Positions 8,874 through 18,064 of a stretch of DNA of 64,000 bases are shown here, piece by piece. The notes under the pieces are model-generated. The model searched no databases. It worked only from the letters and a program-made list of their open reading frames with translations, and was not told where the DNA came from. A program made the translations under genes and the position numbers. Source of the DNA: Streptomyces flaveolus (lineage in GTDB: Bacteria > Actinomycetota > Actinomycetes > Streptomycetales > Streptomycetaceae); assembly GCF_014648815.1 (NCBI RefSeq), contig NZ_BMRV01000022.1, positions 1 to 64,000 of the forward strand. Direction: 5' to 3'. Every line of letters begins with the position of its first letter. Positions within the stretch are counted from its first letter, which is position 1.

Positions 8874-10676
8874 TCAGCCGGCCGCCGCCGCACCGCCGGC
8901 GGAGGGGTCCCGGCGGGCCTCTCCGTGCCAGGACCCCCACAGCGCCGCATAGGCTCCACCGGCCGCCACCAGCTCGTCGTGCGTGCCGAGTTCGGTCAGC
9001 CGGCCGTCCTCCATCACGGCCACGCGGTCGGCGTCGTGCGCGGTGTGCAGCCGGTGCGCGATGGCGATGACCGTACGGCCTTCCAGCACGGCGGCGAGCG
9101 CGCGCTCGGTGTGCCGGGCCGTGGTCGGGTCCAGCAGGGCGGTGGCCTCGTCCAGGATCAGCGTGTGCGGGTCGGCCAGTACCACCCGGGCGAGGGCGAG
9201 CTGCTGGGCCCGGGAGCCGTCGGCGCGGCTGCCGTCGCCGCCCAGCTCGGTGCCCAGGCCGTCCGGCAGCTCCCGCACCCACTCCTCGGCGCCGACCGCG
9301 CGGAGGGCGGCCCACAACGCGTCGTCGAACGCGTCCGGTTCGGCGATGAGCAGATTGTCGCGAACCGTGCCCAGGAAGACGTGGTGCTCCTGGGTGACCA
9401 GCACGACCTGACGGCGCAGCCGCTCCGGAGCGAGCGCGACCACGGGCACCCCGCCCACCGTCACCGAGCCCTCGTCCGGCGCGTCGACCCCCGCGAGCAG
9501 CCGGCTCAGCGTGGTCTTGCCCGCCCCGGACGGCCCGACGACGGCCAGCCGCTCACCCGGCCGCACGGTCAGGTCCACGCCGCGCAGCACCTCGCCGCCC
9601 CGGTCGTACGCGTAGCGCACCCCGGACACGTCGATGCGGTCGTCCGCCGGCACCGCCGCGTCGTCCGCCGCGGCCCGCGGAGCCAGCGCGAGCCCTTCCA
9701 CCCGGGCGAAGGAGGCGCCGCTGCGCTGGAGTTCCTCGAACCGCATCAGCACCTCGTCGAGCGGCACCGTCAGCTGCTGGAGATACAGCGCACAGGCCAC
9801 CACGGCGCCCACGCTCACCATCCCGTGCGCGTGGAGGAACCCACCCGTCAGCAGCACGCCCGCCACGGGCACCACGTACGACACCTCGACCACCGGGAAG
9901 AGCACGCTGCGCAGATACAGCGTGTGGAACCGGGCGCGCCGCGAGACCGCCAGCGCCCGGCGGCTCGCCTCGACCCGCTGCCCGGCCAGCCGGAAGGCCT
10001 CGATCGTGCGGGCGCCCGCCACCGTCGAGGCGACGATCTCGGCGACGTCCGAATTGGCCGCACCCTCGGCGAGATAGCCGTCGCGGGCGTGGCGCAGATA
10101 CCAGCGCAGCGCCCACCGGATCGGCATCAGCAGCACCAGCGCGACGGCGCCGAGCGGCGGGGAGAGCACGAACAGCGCGACGGAGAGGAACAGCGTCTGC
10201 ACGGCGTTGACCAGCAGGTCCGGGCCGGCGTCGCGCAGCGTGGTCCCGACGGTGGTCACGTCGGCCGTGCCCCGCGTCGTCAGGTCCCCGGTGCCCGCCC
10301 GTTCCACCACGGACGCGGGCAGCGCCAGCGCCCGGTCCACGAACCGCTCCCGCACCCGGGCCAGCGTCCGCTCACCGAAGCGGTGCCCCACGTACCGGGC
10401 CCAGCGGGCCAGCAGCAACTGGGCCGCCGAGCACACCAGGATGGCGAGCGCCATCCGGTCCACGGCGTCCACCCCGCCCCCGGCCCGCACCTCGTCGACG
10501 ATCCGGCCCAGCAGCCACGGCCCGGCGAGCCCGGCCAGGGCCGCCAGCGCGTTCAGGCCGAGCAGCGCGGCGAACGCCCGCCCGTCGGCGCGCACCAGGC
10601 CGGCCATCGCCCGTCGGACGGCGGCGCGCTCGGCGACGGGGAGCCGGCCCGGCGTCCCCTGCTCCGGCGAGGTCAT
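8874..10676 (-). CDS. ABC exporter half-transporter (catalytic partner, second pair)
   Basis: 600 residues: six-helix exporter domain then a nucleotide-binding domain. Walker A is GPSGAGKTT, the Q-loop is VLVTQEHHVF, Walker B LILDEATALLD with catalytic Glu, and the H-loop IAHRLHT. The signature is eroded: where LSGGQ is expected the sequence reads ADGSR before AQQLALAR. It overlaps the upstream gene 10673-12436 by ATGA, so the two are translationally coupled. That partner keeps LSGGQ but has lost Walker A, so a heterodimer would have one working ATP site built from this protein's Walker motifs and the partner's signature. Substrate unknown. Confidence 0.88.
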   Translation of the reverse strand: MTSPEQGTPGRLPVAERAAVRRAMAGLVRADGRAFAALLGLNALAALAGLAGPWLLGRIVDEVRAGGGVDAVDRMALAILVCSAAQLLLARWARYVGHRFGERTLARVRERFVDRALALPASVVERAGTGDLTTRGTADVTTVGTTLRDAGPDLLVNAVQTLFLSVALFVLSPPLGAVALVLLMPIRWALRWYLRHARDGYLAEGAANSDVAEIVASTVAGARTIEAFRLAGQRVEASRRALAVSRRARFHTLYLRSVLFPVVEVSYVVPVAGVLLTGGFLHAHGMVSVGAVVACALYLQQLTVPLDEVLMRFEELQRSGASFARVEGLALAPRAAADDAAVPADDRIDVSGVRYAYDRGGEVLRGVDLTVRPGERLAVVGPSGAGKTTLSRLLAGVDAPDEGSVTVGGVPVVALAPERLRRQVVLVTQEHHVFLGTVRDNLLIAEPDAFDDALWAALRAVGAEEWVRELPDGLGTELGGDGSRADGSRAQQLALARVVLADPHTLILDEATALLDPTTARHTERALAAVLEGRTVIAIAHRLHTAHDADRVAVMEDGRLTELGTHDELVAAGGAYAALWGSWHGEARRDPSAGGAAAAG

Positions 10677-12436
10677 CGCACGGCCTCCTCTTCCTCGGCG
10701 TCCCGCGCGACCAGCTCCCGGTAGCCCGGCTCGGCGTCGAGCAGTTCCCGGTGGCTTCCGCAGGCCGCGACCTTGCCGTCGACGAGGTAGTGCACGACGT
10801 CCGCCCGGTCGAGCACCAGCGGCGACGTGCAGGCCAGTACGGTCGTACGGCCCGCGCGCGCCGCCCGCAGCCGGTCCGCCACCGCCGCCTCGGTGTGGGC
10901 GTCCAGGGCCGACGTCGGTTCCACGGCCAGCAGCACCTCCGGCTCCGCGGCCAGGGCCCGCGCCAGCCGCACCCGCTGCCGCTGGCCGCCCGACAGATCG
11001 CGGCCCTGTGCGGCGACGGCCGTGTCCAGCCCTTCGGGCAGGCCTCGGACGATGTCGTCGGCGGCGGCCGCGCCGACGGCCCGGGACAGGTGGCCCTCCG
11101 TGGGCACGCCCCGCGCGCGCGGTCCGGCGGCGCCGATCACCTCGCGCAGGGTGCCCGCGAACAGGTCGGCCTCCGCCTCCGCCACCAGGATGCGCTCCCG
11201 TACCTGCGTCAGCGGTATGCCCGCCAGCGGGACGTCACCCCACGTGACGTCGGAGGGGGCGTACCGGCCGAGGCGGTCGATCACGGCGGCCGCGTCGGCC
11301 GGCCGGGCCCCGGCCAGCACGGTCAGCCGCCCCGGCGGCACCCGCACCCCGGACGCCGGGTCGTACAGCACCGCCGGCTCCGCCGGGGCGTCGCACGTGC
11401 CCTCGTCCGGCTCGGCCTCCAGCCGCAGGAACGCGACCACGCGGCGGGCGGCCACCACGCCCCGGCTCAGCTGGTGGCTCATCTCGATCAGGAACGCCAC
11501 CGGCCAGCCCAGCGCCACGACATAGCCGTACACCGACACCAGCTCGCCCACGCTGATCTCGCCGCGCGCGGCCAGCCGGGCGCCCAGCCAGGTCACCAGC
11601 CCCAGGAACAGCATCGGCAGCCCCACCCCGATGGCCTGGATCCAGCTGGTCACCGCCCCGACCCGGTACCCCTGCTCGCGCAGCCGCGCCGAGTCCCGCC
11701 GGAAGGCGTCCGCGACCAGGTTCTTGCCGCCCAGCCCGTTCAGCACCCGCAGCCCGCCCGCCAGGTCGCCGATCCGCGCCGTCAGCACGCCCTGCCGCTC
11801 CCGGTACTCGGTCTCCCGGCCCTGCAACCGGCCCATCAGCGGCCCCAGCAGCACTCCGAGGGCCGGTACGCCGAGCAGCACCACCAGGGCCAGCTGCGCC
11901 GACACCGACAGCATCAGACCGCCGACCGCCGCGTACGCGACGATCGCCCCGACACCGGGCCCGACCGCCGTCAGCGACTGGCTGATCGTCTGCACGTCGC
12001 CCACCCCGATGGTGACGACCTCACCGGTCCCCACCTGCCGCCGCAGCGCCGCGCCGAGCCGTGTCGCGTGCCCGACGACGACCTTGACCGTGCGGAAGTT
12101 GGCGTCCATCCGGACCCGCGTCATCGTGCGGTGCCGCAGGATGCCCAGCCAGGCGTTGACCACCCCCGCCGCGGCCAGCGCACCCGTCCAGCCCGCCAGC
12201 GCGCCCAGGTCACCGGGCTCCAGCCCGTGGTCGACCGCCCGGGCCATCAGGTACGGCGTCGCCGCCAGCAGCACCATCCAGGCGCTGGCGAGCACCGCCC
12301 CCGCCGCACAGCGCCGCCACTGCCGCCCGACCAGCCACCACAGATACCGCCAGCCGCCCCGGCGGTCGGGCGTGCCGGGATCCTCGTACGCGTCGATCGA
12401 GGCGCCGCCCGTCCGCCACCCCCCGGCCCCGCTCAC
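10673..12436 (-). CDS. ABC exporter half-transporter with degenerate ATPase domain
   Basis: 587 residues from GTG at 12436, which gives the same 4-bp GTGA overlap with the upstream gene as the other junctions; a GTG at 12454 is possible. The exporter membrane domain is intact, but the ATPase domain is mostly eroded. The Walker A region reads LAGARPADAAAV with no GKS/T, the Q-loop Gln is absent (VAEAEADLFAG), Walker B reads LLAVEPTSALD (Asp replaced by Val) and the H-loop His is replaced (LACTSPLV). The signature LSGGQRQR is intact. It therefore probably cannot bind ATP at its own site but can complete the site of its partner at 8874-10676. Confidence 0.87.
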   Translation of the reverse strand: MSGAGGWRTGGASIDAYEDPGTPDRRGGWRYLWWLVGRQWRRCAAGAVLASAWMVLLAATPYLMARAVDHGLEPGDLGALAGWTGALAAAGVVNAWLGILRHRTMTRVRMDANFRTVKVVVGHATRLGAALRRQVGTGEVVTIGVGDVQTISQSLTAVGPGVGAIVAYAAVGGLMLSVSAQLALVVLLGVPALGVLLGPLMGRLQGRETEYRERQGVLTARIGDLAGGLRVLNGLGGKNLVADAFRRDSARLREQGYRVGAVTSWIQAIGVGLPMLFLGLVTWLGARLAARGEISVGELVSVYGYVVALGWPVAFLIEMSHQLSRGVVAARRVVAFLRLEAEPDEGTCDAPAEPAVLYDPASGVRVPPGRLTVLAGARPADAAAVIDRLGRYAPSDVTWGDVPLAGIPLTQVRERILVAEAEADLFAGTLREVIGAAGPRARGVPTEGHLSRAVGAAAADDIVRGLPEGLDTAVAAQGRDLSGGQRQRVRLARALAAEPEVLLAVEPTSALDAHTEAAVADRLRAARAGRTTVLACTSPLVLDRADVVHYLVDGKVAACGSHRELLDAEPGYRELVARDAEEEEAVR

Positions 12437-14301
12437 GCGAGACTGTCCCGCCACGCCCGGTGCAGGTCCGCGAACCGCCCCGTCCCCGCGATCAGTTCGG
12501 CCGGGGCGCCGTCCTCCACGATCCGGCCGTGCTCCATCACCAGCACCCGGTCGGCGATCTCCACCGTCGACAGCCGGTGCGCGATCACCACCGCCGTACG
12601 GCCCTTCAGCACCGTCGCCATGGCCCGCTGCACCGCCCGCTCACCGGGGACGTCCAGCGAGCTGGTCGCCTCGTCCAGGATCAGCACCGCCGGGTCGGCG
12701 AGCAACGCCCGCGCGAACGCCACCAGTTGCCGCTGCCCGGCGGAGATCCGGCCACCCCGCTTGCGGACGTCGGTGTCGTAGCCGTCGGGCAGCGCGGCGA
12801 TGAAGTCGTGGGCGCCGATCGCCTTCGCGGCCCGCTCGATCTCCTCCCGCGTCGCCTCCGGACGCCCGATGGCGATGTTCTCGGCGACCGTGCCGGAGAA
12901 CAGGAACGCCTCCTGCGTCACCATCACCACCCCGCGCCGCAGTTCGGGCACGGCGAGGTCGCGCAGGTCGGTGCCGTCGAGCAGGACCCGCCCGTCGGAG
13001 GGGTCGTAGAACCGGGCGAGCAGCTTGGCCAGCGTCGACTTGCCCGCGCCCGTCGAGCCGACCACGGCGACGGTCTGCCCGGCCGGGATCGTCAGGTCGA
13101 AGCGGGGCAGCACCTCACCGCCGGTGCGGTAGCCGAAGCGGACCCCGTCGAAGACGACCTCGCGCCCGGGATGTTCCGACACCGGCGGCGGCAGCTCCCT
13201 CGGCGTCGCCGGCTCGGGCACGGACGGCGTCTGGGCCAGCAGCCCGGCGATCTTCTCCAGCGAGGCCGCCGCCGACTGGTAGGAGTTCAGGAACATGCCG
13301 AGCCGGTCGATCGGGTCGTACAGCCGGCGCAGATACAGCACCGCCGCCGCCAGCACACCGAGCGCCAGCGTGCCGTCCGCGACCCGGTAGGCACCCCACA
13401 GCACGATTCCCGCGACGGCCGTGTTGGCGACCAGCCGGGAGCCGACGACGTAACGGGCCATCTCCAGCAGCGCGTCGCCGTTGGTCCGCTCGTGCCGCCG
13501 GTTCAGCACGGCGAAGTCGGCGTCGTTGGCGGCCTCCCGGCGGAAGGCGCGCACCGGGCGGATGCCGTTCATCGTCTCCACGAACTTCACGATCACCGCC
13601 GCGATCGCCGTGGACCGCTGCCGGTACACGCGCCCCGCGCGCCGCTGGTACATCCGCACCAGCCCGTACAGCGGCACGAACGAGGCCACCGCTACCGCGC
13701 CGAGGCCGAGGTCCAGCCACAGCAGCATCACCGAGATGTAGACGAAGGACAGGATGACCGTGATCAGCTCCTGCAGCCCCTCGCTGAGCAGCTCCCGCAG
13801 CGACTCGACGTCCGTGGTGGAGCGGGAGATGAGCCGCCCCGACGTGTAGCGCTCGTGGAAGTCGACGCTGAGCGCCTGCGCGTGCCGGAAGATCCGGCCC
13901 CTCAGGTCCAGCAGCACGTCCTGGTTGACGCGGGCGGACGCGGCGATGAACGCGTACTGCAGGGCGCCGGCGGTCAGCGAGCACAGCAGGTATCCGGCAC
14001 CGACCGCGATCAGCGGCCCGTGGTCGTGGTCGCGGAAGGCCGGCACAGCACGGTCGATGGCGTACGCCACCAGGAGCGGTCCCGCCTGCACGGCCGCCTG
14101 CTGGAGCAGCAGGAGCAGGACCGTGACCGCGACACGGACCCGCAGGGGCGCCAGCAGCGAGCGCAGCAGGGCCGCCGTGGCGCCCGGCGGGCTGGGCAGG
14201 ACGTCGCGGTCGAAGTCGTCGCCGGTGTGCTCCGCGCCCTGGGACCGGGGCGGATCCTCCGCTTCGCCGGGAGCGGGCGGGGACGTGAGGGGGGCCGTCA
14301 T
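12433..14301 (-). CDS. ABC exporter half-transporter (catalytic partner, first pair)
   Basis: 622 residues: about 55 residues of cytosolic N-terminus, six-helix exporter domain, nucleotide-binding domain. Walker A GSTGAGKST, Q-loop MVTQEAFLFSG, Walker B LILDEATSSLD, H-loop IAHRLST. The signature is altered to ISAGQ. Its start overlaps the stop of the gene at 14298-16175 by ATGA. With that partner (canonical LSGGQ, Walker B Asp in place of Glu) it fits the known heterodimeric exporters that have one consensus and one degenerate ATP site. Substrate unknown; a lipid or drug exporter role is possible. Confidence 0.88.
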   Translation of the reverse strand: MTAPLTSPPAPGEAEDPPRSQGAEHTGDDFDRDVLPSPPGATAALLRSLLAPLRVRVAVTVLLLLLQQAAVQAGPLLVAYAIDRAVPAFRDHDHGPLIAVGAGYLLCSLTAGALQYAFIAASARVNQDVLLDLRGRIFRHAQALSVDFHERYTSGRLISRSTTDVESLRELLSEGLQELITVILSFVYISVMLLWLDLGLGAVAVASFVPLYGLVRMYQRRAGRVYRQRSTAIAAVIVKFVETMNGIRPVRAFRREAANDADFAVLNRRHERTNGDALLEMARYVVGSRLVANTAVAGIVLWGAYRVADGTLALGVLAAAVLYLRRLYDPIDRLGMFLNSYQSAAASLEKIAGLLAQTPSVPEPATPRELPPPVSEHPGREVVFDGVRFGYRTGGEVLPRFDLTIPAGQTVAVVGSTGAGKSTLAKLLARFYDPSDGRVLLDGTDLRDLAVPELRRGVVMVTQEAFLFSGTVAENIAIGRPEATREEIERAAKAIGAHDFIAALPDGYDTDVRKRGGRISAGQRQLVAFARALLADPAVLILDEATSSLDVPGERAVQRAMATVLKGRTAVVIAHRLSTVEIADRVLVMEHGRIVEDGAPAELIAGTGRFADLHRAWRDSLA

Positions 14302-16175
14302 AGCCGGTCTTCCTCCTGTTCGCCCGCGCCGGACATCAGATGGGCGTACTCGGCGTTCGTGCGCAGCAGTTCGTGGTGGGTGCCGACGGCGGCGATCCGG
14401 CCCCGGGACAGCAGGGCCACCCGGTCGGCGAGCAGGACCGTGGAAGGGCGGTGCGCGACGATCAACGCGGTGGTGTCCGCGAGCACCCTGCGCAGGGCGG
14501 CCTCGACGGCGGCCTCCGTGTGCACGTCCAGGGCGGACAGCGGGTCGTCGAGGACGAGGAACCTCGGTCCTCCGACCACGGCCCGGGCGAGCGCGAGGCG
14601 CTGCCGCTGCCCGCCGGACAGGCTGAGGCCCTGCTCGCCGACCTGGGTGTCGGTGCCCTGCGGCAGGGCGTGCGCGAAGTCGGCCTGCGCGACGGCGAGC
14701 GCCCGCCCCAGCGCGTCGGGGCCGGCGCCCTCACCGGCCCCCATCAGCACGTTCTCGCCGACGCTCGCCGAGAAGAGCGTGGGCTCCTCGAAGGCCACGG
14801 CGACCAGGGCGCGCAGCTCCTCGCGGGGCAGGTCGGCGATGTCCTGGCCGTCCAGCGTGATCCGTCCCTCGGTCACCTCGTGCAGCCGGGGGATCAACGC
14901 GGTCAGGGTCGTCTTCCCGCTGCCGGTCGCACCGACGAGGGCCATGGACTCACCGGGCCGGATGTGCAGGTCGACCCGGTCGAGCAGGGGCGGGGAATCG
15001 GGAGGCGCGTCGGGATACCGGAAGCGAACCCCTTCGAACCGCAACCCGCCCGCTCTCGCGGTAGCTGCGGGCAGTCGTGTCTCCCCCAGTGCCTGGGAGG
15101 CACCCCGTGGCGCCGGGCCGCGGTCCTTGCCCCCCGGCACCGAGGCAGGGCCACCGACAACCCCCGGCGCCTCGACCTCCGCGTCCATCACCTCGAAGTA
15201 CCGGTCCGTCGCCGTCGCCGCCTCCTGGCTCATCGCCAGCAGGAACCCGATGGACTCCACCGGCCACCGCAGCGCCAGCGCCGTCGACAGGAACGCCACC
15301 AGCGTCCCCGCCGACAACGCGCCGTCCGCCACCTGTACCGCCCCGACCACCAGCGCCGCACCGATCGCCAGCTCCGGCAGCGTCACGATGACCGCCCAGA
15401 TGGCCGCCAGCAGCCGCGCCTTGCGCAGCTCCGTCCCCCGCAGCGTGTGCGACAGCTCGTGGAAGGCGCGGGCCTGACTGCGGTGCCGCCCGAAGCCCTT
15501 GATGATGCGGATGCCGAGCACGCTCTCCTCGACCACGGTCGTCAGGTCCCCGACCTGGTCCTGCGCGCGCCGCGCCACCTCGGAGTACTTCTTCTCGAAG
15601 ACCGCGCAGGTGATCATCACGGGGATGGCCGGTCCGAGGACGACCAGCCCCAGCGTCCAGTCCTGCACCAGCATGATGCCCACGCCGACCAGGATCGTGA
15701 CACCGTTGACCAGCAGGAACGTCAGGGGGAAGGCGAGGAACATGCGCAGCAGCATCAGATCCGTCGTCCCGCGCGACAGCAACTGGCCCGAGGCCCACCG
15801 GTCGTGGAAGGCGACCGGCAGCCGCTGCAGATGCCGGTACAGATCCGCCCGCATCCCCGCCTCGACGCCCGCCAGCGGCCGGGCCACCAGCCAGCGCCGC
15901 AGCCCGAACAGCAGCGCCTCCGCCAGTCCCAGGAGCAGCAGGTACAGCGCGCCGAGCCACACGCCCGCCGGGTCCCGGTCGGCGACCGGCCCGTCCACCA
16001 TCCACTTCAGGACGAGCGGGATCACCAGCCCCACGCAGGAGGCGAGGATCGCGACGAACGCGGCGGTGGACAGCCGCGCCCGCACGGGGCGGACGTACGG
16101 CCACAGCCGCAGCAGGGAACGCACGGCGGAACGCTTGCCGACGGAGTCCGGGGCGGGGGCAGGTGTCGTGGGCAT
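14298..16175 (-). CDS. ABC exporter half-transporter with non-canonical ATP site (first gene of four)
   Basis: 625 residues, first gene of a four-gene overlapping run. Membrane domain, then a linker, then the nucleotide-binding domain: Walker A GATGSGKTT, Q-loop position Glu instead of Gln (AFEEPTLFS), signature LSGGQRQR, Walker B LVLDDPLSALD with Asp where the catalytic Glu is usual, H-loop VAHRPST. The Asp is the hallmark of the degenerate subunit in heterodimeric exporters. The linker (GGKDRGPAPRGASQALGE and following) is encoded by an in-frame copy of a dispersed repeat. A TAGGCT hexamer lies 8 nt before the ATG and no Shine-Dalgarno is seen, so the operon may begin leaderless. Confidence 0.88.
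   Translation of the reverse strand: MPTTPAPAPDSVGKRSAVRSLLRLWPYVRPVRARLSTAAFVAILASCVGLVIPLVLKWMVDGPVADRDPAGVWLGALYLLLLGLAEALLFGLRRWLVARPLAGVEAGMRADLYRHLQRLPVAFHDRWASGQLLSRGTTDLMLLRMFLAFPLTFLLVNGVTILVGVGIMLVQDWTLGLVVLGPAIPVMITCAVFEKKYSEVARRAQDQVGDLTTVVEESVLGIRIIKGFGRHRSQARAFHELSHTLRGTELRKARLLAAIWAVIVTLPELAIGAALVVGAVQVADGALSAGTLVAFLSTALALRWPVESIGFLLAMSQEAATATDRYFEVMDAEVEAPGVVGGPASVPGGKDRGPAPRGASQALGETRLPAATARAGGLRFEGVRFRYPDAPPDSPPLLDRVDLHIRPGESMALVGATGSGKTTLTALIPRLHEVTEGRITLDGQDIADLPREELRALVAVAFEEPTLFSASVGENVLMGAGEGAGPDALGRALAVAQADFAHALPQGTDTQVGEQGLSLSGGQRQRLALARAVVGGPRFLVLDDPLSALDVHTEAAVEAALRRVLADTTALIVAHRPSTVLLADRVALLSRGRIAAVGTHHELLRTNAEYAHLMSGAGEQEEDRL
15064..15106. repeat. Dispersed repeat, family 2, inside an ABC transporter gene
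   Basis: GCTGCGGGCAGTCGTG, then YTCCCCCAGTGCCT and GGGAGGYACCCC, matching 62970-63021 except for a 9-nt block (63001-63009) absent here. The copy at 63 kb is intergenic. Here it encodes part of the domain linker on the minus strand, in frame. Confidence 0.8.
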
Positions 16176-16246
16176 CAGCAGCGAGCCTACGGTTCACCAC
16201 TGACAGTGCCCACCGAGTTTTCGTCGCACCCGGGGGTCGTACGGAG

Positions 16247-16267
16247 GCACCGGCCGCCGGCCGGTGC
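16247..16267 (-). terminator. Terminator downstream of sulfatase
   Basis: Perfect 9-bp stem GCACCGGCC / GGCCGGTGC with a 3-nt loop, 39 bp past the sulfatase stop and before the ABC operon start region. Confidence 0.75.
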
Positions 16268-16305
16268 GCCGTCGAGCGCACCGGCCGACGTGCCGTACCC
16301 CCGCG

Positions 16306-17706
16306 TCAGCCCGCCGGGTACGGCAGCAGCGTGGCGTCCACCTTCTCCCAGGCCGACTTCAGCTCGGCCAGCAGCTCCGGCCGGTCGGCGGCGAGGTCGG
16401 CCTGCTCGCGGGCGTCGGCCGCCAGGTCGAACAGGTGGTTCCGGCCGTCCGCGTCGCGGTAGTACTTCCAGTGGCCGCGCCGCAGCGCCCGGTTGCCCCG
16501 CACCCGCCAGAACAGGTCGCGCTCGGGCGCCTTCTCGCCGCGCAGCAGGTAGCCGGCGAAGCTGTGCCCGTCGAGCGGGTACGCCGGGTCCGGCCGGGCG
16601 CCGCCCAGCTCCAGCAGGGTGGCCGTCCAGTCGGGCGAGTAGACGGGCTCGTGGCTGACCTGCCGGGCGTCGACGCCGGCCGGCCAGCGCAGGACGGTCG
16701 GCACCCGGATGCCGCCCTCCAGCAGTTCGGACTTGCCGCCGCTGAGCGGCCACTGGTAGGAGAAGCGCTCGCCGCCGTTGTCGCTGGCGAAGACGACGAG
16801 CGTGTTCTCCTCCTGGCCGGAGCGGCGCAGCGCGGCGAGCACCCGGCCGACCGAGGCGTCCAGGTTCTCGACCATCTCCCGGTACTTCTCCACCGAGCCG
16901 CCGTCGTTGTGCAGCAGCGCGCCCAGCACGTTCCCCGACCGGATCTCCGCCGCGATCTCCGCGCCCGTCTCCGCGTCGTCCTCGGTCAGCCACGGCCAGT
17001 GCGGGGTGGTGAAGTTGAGGTTGAGCAGCCACGGCTTGTCGTGGTCGCGGCCGACGTACTCGACGGCGCGCTCGGTGAGGACCGTGGTGTAGTACCGCAG
17101 GTCCTGGTAGGTGGCGTCGCCCTCGTACAGGTCGTAGTCGCCGAGCTGGCCCAGCTTGGAGAAGTACTCCAGGGCGCCGCCGAAGTTGCCGAAGAACTCG
17201 TCCCATCCCGACTTGGTGGGGCTGTAGTCCGGCAGCCAGCCGCAGTGCCACTTGCCGATCAGGGCGGTCGCGTAGCCGGCCTTCTTCAGCAGCGAGGCGA
17301 GGGTCGGGTGATTCGGGTCCAGGCCCTGGGTGCGATTGCCGATGGGTTCGGCGAGGCCGCCCTTCGTGCGGCCCGGATAGCGGCCCGTGTAGAGGCTGAA
17401 CCGGGTCGGGGAGCAGGTCGCCGAGCCGGAGTAGGCGTCGGTGAACCGCACCCCCTGCGCGGCGAGCCGGTCCAGGTTCGGCGTCCGGATGTGCGGGGCG
17501 CCGTACGACGACAGGTCGGCCCACCCGAGGTCGTCGCCGAGGATGAACAGGATGTTCGGGCGTCTGCGCGGGCGGGCGGAGGCGGGGCGGGACCGGAACG
17601 GGCGTTCGGCGGGAGCGGCCGAGGCGGTGGCGGACGTACCGGCGACAGCCGTCACCGCCCCGCCGCCGACCAGGCCACCGAAGACACGACGGGATATCTC
17701 GGGCAT
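16306..17706 (-). CDS. Secreted (TAT) sulfatase
   Basis: Hydrolyses sulfate esters outside the cell. 466 residues from ATG at 17706. A twin-arginine signal SRRVFGG is followed by a hydrophobic stretch to about residue 31. The sulfatase fold begins at NILFILGDDLGWADLSSYG (metal-binding Asp58-Asp59). The maturation motif is Cys98-Ser-Pro-Thr-Arg, whose Cys would be converted to formylglycine. Later family features include GKWHCG and ASDNGG. An in-frame extension to 17838 exists but would put the RR motif 45 residues in, so I reject it. No Shine-Dalgarno; the leader is a pure pyrimidine tract. Natural substrate unknown. Confidence 0.9.
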   Translation of the reverse strand: MPEISRRVFGGLVGGGAVTAVAGTSATASAAPAERPFRSRPASARPRRRPNILFILGDDLGWADLSSYGAPHIRTPNLDRLAAQGVRFTDAYSGSATCSPTRFSLYTGRYPGRTKGGLAEPIGNRTQGLDPNHPTLASLLKKAGYATALIGKWHCGWLPDYSPTKSGWDEFFGNFGGALEYFSKLGQLGDYDLYEGDATYQDLRYYTTVLTERAVEYVGRDHDKPWLLNLNFTTPHWPWLTEDDAETGAEIAAEIRSGNVLGALLHNDGGSVEKYREMVENLDASVGRVLAALRRSGQEENTLVVFASDNGGERFSYQWPLSGGKSELLEGGIRVPTVLRWPAGVDARQVSHEPVYSPDWTATLLELGGARPDPAYPLDGHSFAGYLLRGEKAPERDLFWRVRGNRALRRGHWKYYRDADGRNHLFDLAADAREQADLAADRPELLAELKSAWEKVDATLLPYPAG

Positions 17707-18064
17707 GCGTGATCCAGGGGAGAGAAGAGAGGGAGAGAAAGAGGGAGAGGCGCGGAGGGCGCGGGTCAGCGACAGACGGCGCTGGACTGGCGGCACAGGT
17801 CGACATGGCGCCGCGCCACGAGCGCGGCGCACACGCACCGGAGAGCGGCGACGGTCCTCATGACCTGGGACGCTGTCAGCCGGGCCGGCCCCCGGTCAAG
17901 AAGATCGCCGACGCGTTCACGAAGCCGACAAGGAGCCGCAACACGCGGGCGCGGCCGCCGCCCACGCCGAGGTCCGCACCGCCATTACCCGGGAGGGAAT
18001 GGTCCGCCCGGGCCGTCCGGCCGAGACTGGAGCCCGGTTCGAGACCATCACCGAGGGGGAGTCC
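17707..18064. other. Divergent intergenic region with 35-nt polypurine tract
   Basis: 358 bp between the divergent sulfatase and hydrolase genes. Bases 17716-17750 are purines only (polypyrimidine in the sulfatase mRNA leader), ending 9 bp before its start codon. The rest shows no gene. A GAGGGGGA Shine-Dalgarno for the hydrolase is at about 18053-18060. Confidence 0.6.

Noticed and set aside
8674..8952. 92-codon plus-strand frame between the protease and ABC genes
   Set aside because: It crosses the shared regulatory element and the end of the ABC gene and has no coding signature.
12437..12454. Longer N-terminus (GTG at 12454) for the degenerate ABC protein
   Set aside because: GTG at 12436 reproduces the 4-bp stop/start overlap seen at the other junctions of the operon; the longer form cannot be excluded.
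17707..17838. 44-residue N-terminal extension of the sulfatase
   Set aside because: It would bury the twin-arginine signal 45 residues in and is encoded across the polypyrimidine tract.
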